A DNA stretch of 10,393 nt from Candidatus Saccharimonadia bacterium (GCA_023262335.1 JALRBE010000037.1:1-10393), one strand, 5' to 3'. Counted from the stretch's first letter, positions 1 to 5,311 are shown. Numbers and translations are program-made. The notes: generated by a model not told the origin, from the letters alone.

Positions 1-241
1 GAACTGGGTCCGGCTCGGGAGCCGGCAGTTCCAGCGGGGGCGCTTCGACCACGGGGGGTACTTGCACCTCCGGGGCCGTCGTTGGGGTTGGTAACGGAAT
101 ATCCGGCTCGGCAAAAGCCGTTCCGGGGCCGGCGAACCAAAAGAACATCGTGGCGGCCATGACGACCACCAACACTGCCCTGTTCGTTGCCTTCCTCGCA
201 ACCCCAACAATCCCCGACATGACGTTCCGTGAATCGCGCAT
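1..241 (-). CDS. N-terminal part of a secreted proline-rich protein (runs off left edge)
   Basis: Eighty codons are visible before the window edge. The ATG at 241-239 is chosen because an in-frame TGA lies a little upstream and a GGAAGG stretch precedes it; GTG at 250-248 and ATG at 220-218 are alternatives. The protein begins with a basic N-region (two Arg within the first five residues, then RK at 16-17 and R21), a hydrophobic core at about 22-39, and a TAFA/E junction at residues 41-45 that suits signal peptidase I. The exposed part seen (from E45) is rich in Pro, Glu and Val, alternating like a flexible cell-surface or wall-spanning linker. This suggests an exported protein with a Pro-rich stalk ahead of a domain outside the window. 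The function cannot be named from this part. It has its own promoter at 343-371, so it is probably transcribed separately from tlyA. Confidence 0.7.
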   Translation of the reverse strand, partial: MRDSRNVMSGIVGVARKATNRAVLVVVMAATMFFWFAGPGTAFAEPDIPLPTPTTAPEVQVPPVVEAPPLELPAPEPDPV

Positions 242-342
242 GGCGTCCACATCCTTCCATTGTCTTGTTGGTTGTCAAAGTAGCACGGATATCCCGTTAC
301 TACTGTTCGCTCCCCACCTCACTAAATGGGAAGTTAAATAAA

Positions 343-371
343 ATTATAGACGTTTTTCGACGTTTTGTAAA
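343..371 (-). promoter_or_regulatory. Sigma70-type promoter of the secreted-protein gene
   Basis: On the minus strand, TTTACA (371-366), a 17-nt spacer and TATAAT (348-343) form a near-consensus -35/-10 pair. Transcription would start near 336 and give a leader of about 95 nt before the ATG at 241. The spacer contains the direct repeat AACGTCGAAAAACGTC. The promoter lies between the tlyA stop and the secreted-protein start. Confidence 0.7.
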
Positions 372-429
372 CAAAATTTGCTTGTTTTAACAGGGGTAAC
401 GCTCATGTTTTGCGCGCCAGGCCTTCGCC

Positions 430-1155
430 TTATCGGTTGGTCGTTTTGAGCAGGTAAAACCGCTCGGCGTTGCCCTTTTGGCCCTTGACCTCGGAATCGC
501 GTTTGTCGAGGATGACGAAATACCGTTTGGACCACGCCTCGAAATCCCTCAGAATCTGCCGGCGCACGGCGTCGTTCTTTATGACCCCTTTGTTTACTTG
601 ATCGCGCCCAGCCTCGAACTGCGGCTTCAGCATGGCGACGATCTGCGTCTTCGTGTCGCTAAGGTTAGTCGCAACGTGCGGTAGAATTTCGCGGAGACTA
701 ATGAACGACACGTCCATGACCACGACGTCGGGCGCCGTTTCAAGCGAAAAATCGCGTATGTCGGTTTTTTCGTGCAGTTCGATGCGCTCGTCACCTCGAA
801 GACTCGGGTGTAATTGCTCAGTTCCGACGTCCACGGCGTACACTTTCGCCGCGCCGTGCTGCAATGCGTAATCGGTGAATCCGCCCGTGCTGCTGCCGAT
901 ATCGAGCACCGTTTTGCCCGTAAAATCAACTTTCAGCAGTTCCGCCACGCTCGCGAGTTTGAGTCCCGCCCTGCTGACGTACTGCTCTTTGGCTGTCAGC
1001 TTCACGTCTGCCTGTTCATGCACGAACTGCCCTGCTTTGACCGCGACGCGGCCATCGACCGTCACTTTGCCAAGACCGATCCAACTGTCCGCTTGCGAAC
1101 GCGAAGCAACCAGGCCTTTTTGCACCATCAGTTGATCGAGTCGTTGTTTCGTCAT
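430..1155 (-). CDS. tlyA: TlyA-family rRNA 2'-O-methyltransferase (hemolysin A family)
   Basis: The 241-aa protein has the two-domain TlyA layout. An S4 RNA-binding domain (about residues 3-60, beginning RLDQLMVQKGL with the SRSQA turn) is joined through YVSRAGLKL (59-67) to an FtsJ/RrmJ-like Rossmann methyltransferase. SAM motif I is VLDIGSSTGGFTDY (83-96), followed by the acidic strand VYAVDVG (105-111), DVVVMDVSF (143-151) and the catalytic-region KPQFE (177-181). The protein ends with GNAERFYLL (228-236). Known members methylate 2'-OH of cytidines in 16S and 23S rRNA; the hemolysin name is historical. Length is normal for the family. The start has no clear Shine-Dalgarno (AT-rich ACATATATAACT precedes it). 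It is the last gene of the rpsF-ssb-rpsR-efp-tlyA series, 137 nt after efp. The family is certain; the target site is inferred. Confidence 0.93.
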   Translation of the reverse strand: MTKQRLDQLMVQKGLVASRSQADSWIGLGKVTVDGRVAVKAGQFVHEQADVKLTAKEQYVSRAGLKLASVAELLKVDFTGKTVLDIGSSTGGFTDYALQHGAAKVYAVDVGTEQLHPSLRGDERIELHEKTDIRDFSLETAPDVVVMDVSFISLREILPHVATNLSDTKTQIVAMLKPQFEAGRDQVNKGVIKNDAVRRQILRDFEAWSKRYFVILDKRDSEVKGQKGNAERFYLLKTTNR

Positions 1156-1224
1156 AGTTATATATGTAGCCTAACGTGTTTTAGATTGGGATGCAAAGCA
1201 AGGCGACGGCGAAGCGCGTAACGA

Positions 1225-1243
1225 GACGTATAAGCGATACGTC
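1225..1243 (-). other. Hairpin in efp-tlyA gap, copy A of a repeated motif
   Basis: A perfect 7-bp stem (GACGTAT / ATACGTC) with a 5-nt loop lies 49 nt beyond the efp stop codon. On the minus strand the stem is preceded by CTCGCTCG. No T-run follows, so it is not a standard intrinsic terminator. The same arrangement occurs at 2266-2282 downstream of ssb. Confidence 0.5.
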
Positions 1244-1292
1244 GAGCGAGCACTGGAACCGTCAACGCAGCTTGGCGCCCAAGATAAGCGCG

Positions 1293-1853
1293 TTACTTTT
1301 TCCTCTCGCGATACTCGCCGGTGGTCGTATCAACGGAAATAACGTCACCAGTCTTAATAAACGCAGGCACCTTTACCGTCAAACCGGTTTCGAGCGTCGC
1401 GTCCTTCAGCACGCTGCTTGTGGTGTCGCCCTTTACTACGTCTTCGGTGTAGGTCACTTCGAGGTACAGATTCTTTGGCAGCTCGACGTTTATCACGCGA
1501 TCGCCAAAGAACTGCAGGTTCAATTCGTCACCCTCTTTGAGGTAGCTCGCGGCGCTGTCCACGATTTCAGGGTTCAGCTGGAACTGCTCGAAGCTTTGCG
1601 GATCCATGAAATGAAAATCGGTGCCATCGGTATACAGATACTGCACGGTCTTGTTCGTGACTTCGGCGCGCTCGATCTTGTCCTGACCCTTGAAGGTCTT
1701 CGGAATCACGCTGCCGTCAATCAGGTTCTTGAGCTTGACGTTCACGATGCTACCGCCACGACCCATGACTTTTTGGGAGTATTCAGTGACGCGGTATGGT
1801 TTGCCATCGATTTGGCAAACGGTGCCCTTTTTGAGATCGGTTGGTTGGTACAT
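1293..1853 (-). CDS. efp: Translation elongation factor P
   Basis: The 186-aa length matches bacterial EF-P. The three domains are visible: the KOW-like N-terminal domain (about 1-62, KKGTVCQIDGKPYRV then VNVKLKNLIDG), the central OB domain (about 65-128, with YLYTDGTDFHFMD and the FQFFGD-like stretch LQFFGD), and the C-terminal OB domain ending LKTGDVISVDTTTGEY-like (FIKTGDVISVDTTTGEYRER). EF-P enters the ribosomal E site and helps peptide bonds form at polyproline stretches. The loop that reaches the peptidyl-tRNA reads VMGRGGSIV, so the tip residue is Arg32 rather than the Lys modified by EpmA in E. coli. A good ribosome site (GGAG at 1864-1861, 7-nt spacing) supports the ATG. It follows rpsR by 103 nt. 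The Pro-rich secreted protein at the left edge is the sort of client that would need it. Confidence 0.96.
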   Translation of the reverse strand: MYQPTDLKKGTVCQIDGKPYRVTEYSQKVMGRGGSIVNVKLKNLIDGSVIPKTFKGQDKIERAEVTNKTVQYLYTDGTDFHFMDPQSFEQFQLNPEIVDSAASYLKEGDELNLQFFGDRVINVELPKNLYLEVTYTEDVVKGDTTSSVLKDATLETGLTVKVPAFIKTGDVISVDTTTGEYRERKK

Positions 1854-1888
1854 ATAAAATCTCCGATTTTAGCTAGTAGAATTTGACT

Positions 1889-1957
1889 ATTAGAATATTG
1901 AGTTGGGCTACTGGAACGTGCGACGCTTGTTCCAATAGCCACCTTCCATATTCCAAC
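1889..1957. repeat. Nested inverted-repeat element between rpsR and efp
   Basis: The inner stem pairs 1906-1917 with 1929-1940 (12 bp including one G-U pair in the RNA) around an 11-nt loop. The outer stem pairs 1889-1898 with 1948-1957 (10 bp with wobbles). The unpaired stretches between the two stems are exactly 7 nt on each side, so the element is symmetrical over 69 nt. It begins at the rpsR stop codon and ends about 25 nt before the efp ribosome site. No T-run follows. It could be an RNA processing or attenuation structure in the rpsR-efp message, or a small palindromic repeat element. Confidence 0.6.
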
Positions 1958-2166
1958 TAGCCTTGCGTCACGAATGGCAACAGTGCCAAGTGGCGGGCGC
2001 GCTTGATAGCGACGGCGAGTTGTCGCTGCTGCTTGGCGCTGAGACCGGTCTTACTGATCGGTTCGATCTGACCGTACATGTTGATGAATCGCTGCAATGT
2101 TTTGACGTCTTTGTAGTCAAAGTATGCTGGCGTGTCTTTCTTGAATCGCTTGCTTGCGAATGCCAT
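1957..2166 (-). CDS. rpsR: 30S ribosomal protein S18
   Basis: The 69-aa protein carries the S18 signature: FKKDTPAYFDYKDVKTLQRFI (about residues 8-28, given by its key residues YFDYKD, L24 and F27), GQIEPISKTGL and the C-terminal KRARHLALLPF. S18 binds S6 in the small-subunit platform. The start is supported by AAGGAG (2180-2175) eight nt before the ATG. It lies in the classical rpsF-ssb-rpsR order but is separated from ssb by 170 nt containing a hairpin. It ends in TAG (1959-1957), inside the outer arm of the inverted repeat at 1889-1957. Length is at the short end of the family, as is usual for the compact form. Confidence 0.96.
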   Translation of the reverse strand: MAFASKRFKKDTPAYFDYKDVKTLQRFINMYGQIEPISKTGLSAKQQRQLAVAIKRARHLALLPFVTQG

Positions 2167-2265
2167 AAAGTTTACTCCTTAAATCTCATTAATTACGTTT
2201 CGTCATACAGACGAGAAGTTGCTTAGCGGTTGTACAGCACAAGACAAAACCGAGAATCGAGCGAA

Positions 2266-2282
2266 CCGTATTTGACATACGG
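2266..2282 (-). other. Hairpin in ssb-rpsR gap, copy B of a repeated motif
   Basis: The stem CCGTAT / ATACGG (6 bp) with a 5-nt loop lies 54 nt beyond the ssb stop codon. As at 1225-1243, it is flanked on the minus-strand 5' side by CTCGCTCG, and the inner CGTAT/ATACG pairing is shared while the next base pair out differs in a compensated way. No T-run follows. A second weak hairpin (TCGTC / GACGA, 2200-2214) lies closer to rpsR. Confidence 0.5.
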
Positions 2283-2336
2283 CGAGCGAGACTCGCACGT
2301 TTTAACGCAGTACTGTGCAGGTGCTATGCGACCGAC

Positions 2337-2777
2337 CTAGAAAGGAATTTCGCTAAGATCGATCGGTTTGTCATCGACATCTTCGATAACGGTGTCTTTT
2401 TGCTTGCTTGGTTCCGATGAGCGTGGCGCGCTTGAACCGCCGCCGTTGCCGTCACCGTTCGGGCCGTCCAGGAACGTCACGTCGGTCGCGGTCACTTCCA
2501 CGCGGCTGCGTTTCTTGCCGGTTTCTTTGTCGTCCCAGCTATCTTGGCGCAAGCGGCCCTGCACAAGAACGCGTCGGCCCTTGCTCAGGTACTGCTGTAC
2601 CAATTCGCCGGTCTTTTCCCAAGCGGTGACGTCGAAGAAGTCAGCTTGGTCGTCCTGGCCGCCGCGGTCAACGGCGATACTGAAGCTCGTGACCGATTTG
2701 CCGCTTGGCGTGGTGCGTGACTCAGGGTCGCGCGTCAGGCGTCCCATCAGAATTACTTGGTTGATTCCCCGTGCCAT
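2337..2777 (-). CDS. ssb: Single-stranded DNA-binding protein
   Basis: The 146-aa protein has an OB-fold at about residues 4-105: INQVILMGRLTRDPE at the start, FSIAVDR, then FFDVTAWEKTGELVQQYLSKG and RVLVQGRLRQDSW. Aromatic residues that would stack with bases include F47, F48, W53 and W81. A disordered Gly/Ser/Asn-rich linker (about 106-128) leads to the acidic tip DLSEIPF (140-146), the peptide that recruits repair and replication partners. SSB acts as a tetramer at forks and repair sites. It sits between rpsF and rpsR, a widely conserved order. No clear Shine-Dalgarno precedes the ATG (GCGAAGTATATT), so it may initiate by another route or be weakly translated. Confidence 0.96.
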   Translation of the reverse strand: MARGINQVILMGRLTRDPESRTTPSGKSVTSFSIAVDRGGQDDQADFFDVTAWEKTGELVQQYLSKGRRVLVQGRLRQDSWDDKETGKKRSRVEVTATDVTFLDGPNGDGNGGGSSAPRSSEPSKQKDTVIEDVDDKPIDLSEIPF

Positions 2778-2799
2778 AATATACTTCGCCCAAGGGCTT

Positions 2800-2826
2800 A
2801 TGAGACAAACCTACGGTTTTTCTCAT
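2800..2826 (-). other. Stem-loop in rpsF-ssb gap
   Basis: Arms 2800-2811 and 2815-2826 pair over 12 positions with one mismatch around a 3-nt loop. A second stem lies just upstream in the message (2835-2842 with 2848-2856, one bulged base, 5-nt loop). Both are in the 123-nt gap between rpsF and ssb, about 25 and 60 nt before the ssb start. Neither has a T-run, so they look like message structures rather than terminators. Confidence 0.5.
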
Positions 2827-2900
2827 CGCGCGGTGTCGCGGAATGAATCCGCCGACGCCGGCTGCTCTTTTCCCTTGGTGCTACCCCTTTCTTATACTTA

Positions 2901-3266
2901 TTATTCGTTAGATTCTTCGCTGTCGCCGCTCTCGGCACGTGCCGCAGCGCGTTTCTTGTCTTCGGCGAGCAGGGCGCGGCCCTTTTCGTCGACGCTCACG
3001 AGCAGGTAGCGGAGCACTTCGTCGGTGATGTTCAGCGTGTTGCTGATCTTGAGTGGCGCGTCGGCCGGCAGCTTGACGTCCATGTAGACGTAGACCGCGA
3101 AGTCCTGCTTGTTAATCTTGTAGGCAAGCTTTTTCTTACCCCAGTTGTCTTCGCTGATGATTTCGCCACCAGCAGTCGTGACGAGGTCTTTCACCTTCTT
3201 CAGCGGAGTATCCAAATCTGCTTCGAGATCAGGATGAATCAGAACGGTCAGTTCGTATTCTTTCAC
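2901..3266 (-). CDS. rpsF: 30S ribosomal protein S6
   Basis: Using the GTG at 3266-3264 gives 121 aa beginning KEYELTVLIHPDLE after the initiator, exactly as S6 usually begins. A strong AAGGAGG (3277-3271) lies 4 nt before it. An upstream ATG at 3314 would add 16 residues unlike S6 and is rejected. S6 features are WGKKKLAYKI (42-51), the strand FAVYVYMDV (56-64) and DEVLRYLLV (82-90). The C-terminus is a charged tail (about 100-121) ending in Glu/Ser-rich residues. S6 pairs with S18 in the 30S platform. It is the first gene of the block, with a strong promoter at 3335-3363 and a leader containing palindromes. Confidence 0.95.
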   Translation of the reverse strand: MKEYELTVLIHPDLEADLDTPLKKVKDLVTTAGGEIISEDNWGKKKLAYKINKQDFAVYVYMDVKLPADAPLKISNTLNITDEVLRYLLVSVDEKGRALLAEDKKRAAARAESGDSEESNE

Positions 3267-3281
3267 ATTTCCTCCTTCGGA

Positions 3282-3315
3282 ACCCGTGTGAGCGGGTACT
3301 TGTACCAGGTACAAG
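3282..3315 (-). promoter_or_regulatory. Palindromes / tandem hairpins in rpsF leader
   Basis: CTTGTACC-A-GGTACAAG (3299-3315) is a perfect 17-nt palindrome with one central base. It overlaps a second one, GGTAC-TT-GTACC (3295-3306). In RNA the leader can also form ACCCG-CGGGT (3297-3293 with 3286-3282) immediately before a CCG and the Shine-Dalgarno. The site lies just downstream of the expected transcription start (about 3328), so it could be a DNA operator or an RNA leader sensed by the S6:S18 pair. Confidence 0.45.
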
Positions 3316-3334
3316 CTGAGTTGATAACTTCGTA

Positions 3335-3363
3335 ATTATACCCTACCTCTGTAAATATGTCCA
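3335..3363 (-). promoter_or_regulatory. Promoter of the rpsF block
   Basis: On the minus strand, TGGACA (3363-3358), a 17-nt spacer and TATAAT (3340-3335) give a near-consensus promoter. Transcription would begin near 3328, leaving a leader of about 62 nt before the GTG of rpsF. It lies between the terminator of the lipoprotein gene and rpsF. Confidence 0.78.
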
Positions 3364-3375
3364 GTCCAGCGACGT

Positions 3376-3411
3376 AAAAAGGCCCGGGCTGCATGGTTGC
3401 AGTCCCGGGCC
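3376..3411 (-). terminator. Intrinsic terminator after the lipoprotein gene
   Basis: GGCCCGGG at 3381-3388 pairs with CCCGGGCC at 3404-3411, and CTGCA at 3389-3393 with TGCAG at 3398-3402, leaving one bulged T and a 4-nt loop. The minus-strand transcript then enters TTTTT (3380-3376). It starts 7 nt after the stop codon. Confidence 0.9.
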
Positions 3412-3418
3412 GGGTAGC

Positions 3419-3982
3419 TTAGCCGCTTTTGGCGGCGCTGACCTCGTAGATCGTGAGCCGGCCGCTGTCGGCGGCGATCCGCTCAAGGCGATCGGTCATC
3501 GGCTGGCCGATCATGACCGCCACCTCTTTCGCGGTGGCCTGCTGCCCGAACTCCGGGCCGATGCCGGTACAAACCGGCCCTTCGGATTCGAAGACGATGA
3601 TCCGCTCGACTTCGCAGTCATCCGAGACCAAAACGGTCACCATGTCGGCGTCGTTCAACCGGTTGACGACCACTTGCCTGTGCGCGTATGGCCGCACGGC
3701 GATTTCATCCGACGGTACCGCGAGCTGGAACGAATCCCTCAGGCTGAAGTCATATATCAGGTACATGACCCCGTGGCCATCGACGTCGACAAGTCGTGCC
3801 GTGATGCCGTTCAGCGCATACTTGGGCTCGAACGTGACCCCGCACTGCGAGCTTTCGGCCGGCAGATCTTCGAACCCCTTCTTGATGCACTTGTCAGAGG
3901 GCGCTCCCGCCGCCCCGTTCGTTGCTACGGTACATCCGCACAGCAGCAACACGAGCACGATGCCGCACAACAGTTTTCGCAT
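3419..3982 (-). CDS. Putative lipoprotein, family not recognised
   Basis: The ATG at 3982-3980 is chosen because GAGGTGG (3991-3985) lies just before it and the product starts with a classic lipoprotein signal: MRK, a hydrophobic stretch (4-14) and the lipobox LLCGC with Cys17 as the lipidated residue. A longer reading from 4207 would bury this signal and is rejected. The mature part (about 170 aa) has four cysteines (C32, C47, C123, C138) that could form two disulfides outside the membrane. A beta-rich middle section includes ARLVDVDGHGVMYLIYDFS (62-80). I recognise no domain. It has its own terminator and diverges from the orphan gene at 4147, with an operator-like palindrome in the shared region. 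Confidence 0.8.
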   Translation of the reverse strand: MRKLLCGIVLVLLLCGCTVATNGAAGAPSDKCIKKGFEDLPAESSQCGVTFEPKYALNGITARLVDVDGHGVMYLIYDFSLRDSFQLAVPSDEIAVRPYAHRQVVVNRLNDADMVTVLVSDDCEVERIIVFESEGPVCTGIGPEFGQQATAKEVAVMIGQPMTDRLERIAADSGRLTIYEVSAAKSG

Positions 3983-4014
3983 GTCCACCTCTTGTTCCCG
4001 AAGCACGTTCGGAT

Positions 4015-4030
4015 GTATACCACGGTATAC
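4015..4030. promoter_or_regulatory. Operator-like inverted repeat in divergent promoter region
   Basis: GTATACC-AC-GGTATAC is a perfect 7-bp inverted repeat with a 2-nt spacer, 32 nt upstream of the lipoprotein start. On the minus strand it overlaps TATACC (4030-4025), which lies 15 nt after TTGACA (4051-4046), a strong -35 with a slightly short spacer. A repressor bound here would block the lipoprotein promoter. Confidence 0.5.
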
Positions 4031-4043
4031 GATGCAAAGAATT

Positions 4044-4072
4044 TTGTCAAAACTATCATAAAGTGGTATGGT
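4044..4072 (+). promoter_or_regulatory. Promoter of the orphan gene at 4147 (extended -10)
   Basis: TTGTCA (4044-4049), a 17-nt spacer and TATGGT (4067-4072) with TGg directly before it form an extended -10 promoter. Its -35 overlaps the TTGACA of the opposite lipoprotein promoter (4051-4046). The small stem GCTCC-AAAAC-GGAGC (4113-4127) falls in the leader. Confidence 0.6.
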
Positions 4073-4146
4073 AATAAAGATTTTGTTGAGCACGAACCCT
4101 TTGTTGGCAAACGCTCCAAAACGGAGCTTAAACGTTAGGAACCGCC

Positions 4147-4557
4147 GTGACCGTACGCCACGACACAAGCAACGGGCATTTCGCGAGGCTCGCCGATTGC
4201 AGGGCACGCCACGAAGCGATTGCCGAGCACGAGACGGCGATCAAGCGCGAGGTCGCCGACCTGATACGCGAGAAGGTCCAGGTACTCACGTCCCGCGACC
4301 CTGCGCCACGCGTCGCCCGGTTCTCGTGCCTCGAACTGTCGGTGCAAGGATCGGTACTCATGAACCACGATGCCACGTCGCTTGAGCCTCGCGGCGGCTG
4401 GGCAATCGTGGTCGACGACGACGGAAAGTTCTGGCGCGTCGAGCGCTGGCTCGACAATCCGCAGCTCACCACGCCCGCCAGGTTCACCCACGACATCAAG
4501 GAACTCCACCTGTACGAACAGGATGACCTGGAAGTTTTGTGGGAGATCCTCACCTGA
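4147..4557 (+). CDS. Small orphan protein, paralog of the protein at 6039
   Basis: The 136-aa product starts at GTG 4147, with TAGGAA six nt upstream. It has no signal peptide or membrane segment, so it should be cytosolic. Residues 11-50 look helical and charged. The rest is a mixed region with GGWAIVV (83-89) and FWRVERWL (95-102), then an acidic C-terminus ending VLWEILT. I recognise no named family, but it aligns with the protein at 6039 over the C-terminal two-thirds: G68, L71, H74, L79, E80, G84, V88, F95, W96, V98, R100, L102, F113, L120, D126, L128, W132 and L135 have identical counterparts with only two one-residue gaps. It has its own promoter (4044-4072) and terminator (4571-4597). 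Long antisense readings over it lack these signals. Stop is TGA. Confidence 0.78.
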   Translation: MTVRHDTSNGHFARLADCRARHEAIAEHETAIKREVADLIREKVQVLTSRDPAPRVARFSCLELSVQGSVLMNHDATSLEPRGGWAIVVDDDGKFWRVERWLDNPQLTTPARFTHDIKELHLYEQDDLEVLWEILT

Positions 4558-4570
4558 CCGTCCGCTCCCC

Positions 4571-4597
4571 GCCCCCGCCACATTGCGGGGGCGTTTT
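4571..4597 (+). terminator. Intrinsic terminator after the 4147 gene
   Basis: GCCCCCGC (4571-4578) pairs with GCGGGGGC (4585-4592) around a 6-nt loop and is followed by GTTTTACTT. It starts 13 nt after the stop. The stem is identical to that at 5916-5937. Confidence 0.9.
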
Positions 4598-4611
4598 ACT
4601 TGCCGGCCCAT

Positions 4612-4682
4612 TTGTGATTAACTGAACCAATCAGGCAACGGAGGCGCGCCTCGCACTGCCCATTCTCCATTACTAATCACAA
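4612..4682. repeat. Inverted repeat upstream of the exonuclease gene
   Basis: The 9-nt arms TTGTGATTA (4612-4620) and TAATCACAA (4674-4682) are perfect inverted copies 53 nt apart. The 12-nt palindrome GAGGCGCGCCTC (4641-4652) lies between them. The right arm ends 4 nt before the AGGAGG of the exonuclease. A weak promoter, TTTACT (4595-4600) N17 TTAACT (4618-4623), overlaps the left arm. The meaning is unknown; an operator pair or a leader RNA fold are options. Confidence 0.4.
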
Positions 4683-4696
4683 CCACAGGAGGTCAC

Positions 4697-5311
4697 ATGA
4701 CAACCAAAGAACGTTTGTGGGCACGTGGCAAAGAACGCGTGCTCAACGCACCCCAACTGTATATCGACGTCGACTGCGAAGCCGATGGCATCGCCGGCAA
4801 CGGCTCCATGCTCTCGCTCGGCGCACAGTCACCTACCGGCGAGAGCTTTTACAGCGAAATCAAACCGTATACCGATGATTTCATGCCAGGCAACCGCGCC
4901 ATGATCGAACGGCACGGCTTAGTCCGCGAACGCTTGCTGGATGAGGCGCCAGACGTCCAAACTGTCATGGACAGTTACTATGACTGGCTGGACGACCTTG
5001 CGCGCAAAACTGGCAAGAAGACTGTCTTTACCGCCTTCAACGCCGCCTTCGACTGGGCGCACGTGGACTTGGCGTTCGTCAAAACCGGCATCGAAAACCC
5101 CCATGGCACCGCGCCGTTCGACCTGAAGTCACTCGCGCTCCCCCTAGTCGGCTGGAATTGGCAGGCCACCAAAAAGCAGAACTTGCCCAAAGAAATCCTG
5201 CCCGACGGCGACTTCACCCACCACGCGCTCGAAGACGCGCAGTACCAGCAAAAGATTCACTTTGGCCTGGCCGCGCTGCTCGGTGAACGGTACGCGGGAA
5301 TTGTTAAATAA
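4697..5311 (+). CDS. DEDDh-type 3'-5' exonuclease (RNase T / DnaQ superfamily)
   Basis: The 204-aa protein has the exonuclease motifs in order. Exo I is YIDVDCEADG (22-31), where D26 and E28 are the metal-binding pair of the usual DxExxG. Exo II is FNAAFDWAHVD (114-124), with N115 and D119. Exo III is HHALEDA (175-181), with H175 and D180 of the DEDDh class. It would remove nucleotides from 3' ends of RNA or DNA using two divalent metals. The spacing resembles RNase T and stand-alone DnaQ-like enzymes more than oligoribonuclease, but substrate cannot be told from sequence. AGGAGG (4687-4692) supports the ATG. It ends in TAA at 5309-5311, inside the promoter of the next gene. It is flanked by orphan genes rather than by DNA polymerase genes, so a proofreading role is less likely. 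Confidence 0.88.
   Translation: MTTKERLWARGKERVLNAPQLYIDVDCEADGIAGNGSMLSLGAQSPTGESFYSEIKPYTDDFMPGNRAMIERHGLVRERLLDEAPDVQTVMDSYYDWLDDLARKTGKKTVFTAFNAAFDWAHVDLAFVKTGIENPHGTAPFDLKSLALPLVGWNWQATKKQNLPKEILPDGDFTHHALEDAQYQQKIHFGLAALLGERYAGIVK

Noticed and set aside
1225..1243. Terminator for efp
   Set aside because: The stem is AT/GC mixed, 49 nt from the stop and not followed by a T-run, so it does not qualify as an intrinsic terminator.
1191..1886. 231-codon plus-strand open frame opposite efp
   Set aside because: efp on the minus strand is complete and conserved. The plus frame has no start signals and no recognisable domain.
3267..3314. N-terminal extension of S6 starting at ATG 3314
   Set aside because: S6 proteins start at KEYELTVLI. 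A strong AAGGAGG precedes the GTG at 3266, and the extension falls in the palindromic leader.
3983..4207. Upstream start for the lipoprotein
   Set aside because: It would run through the divergent promoters and place 75 residues before a clear lipoprotein signal peptide.
4128..4611. Two long minus-strand open frames opposite the 4147 gene
   Set aside because: They overlap a plus-strand gene that has its own promoter, ribosome site, terminator and a paralog at 6039. The antisense products are Arg/Ser-rich or lack recognisable patterns, as expected from the complement of GC-rich coding sequence.
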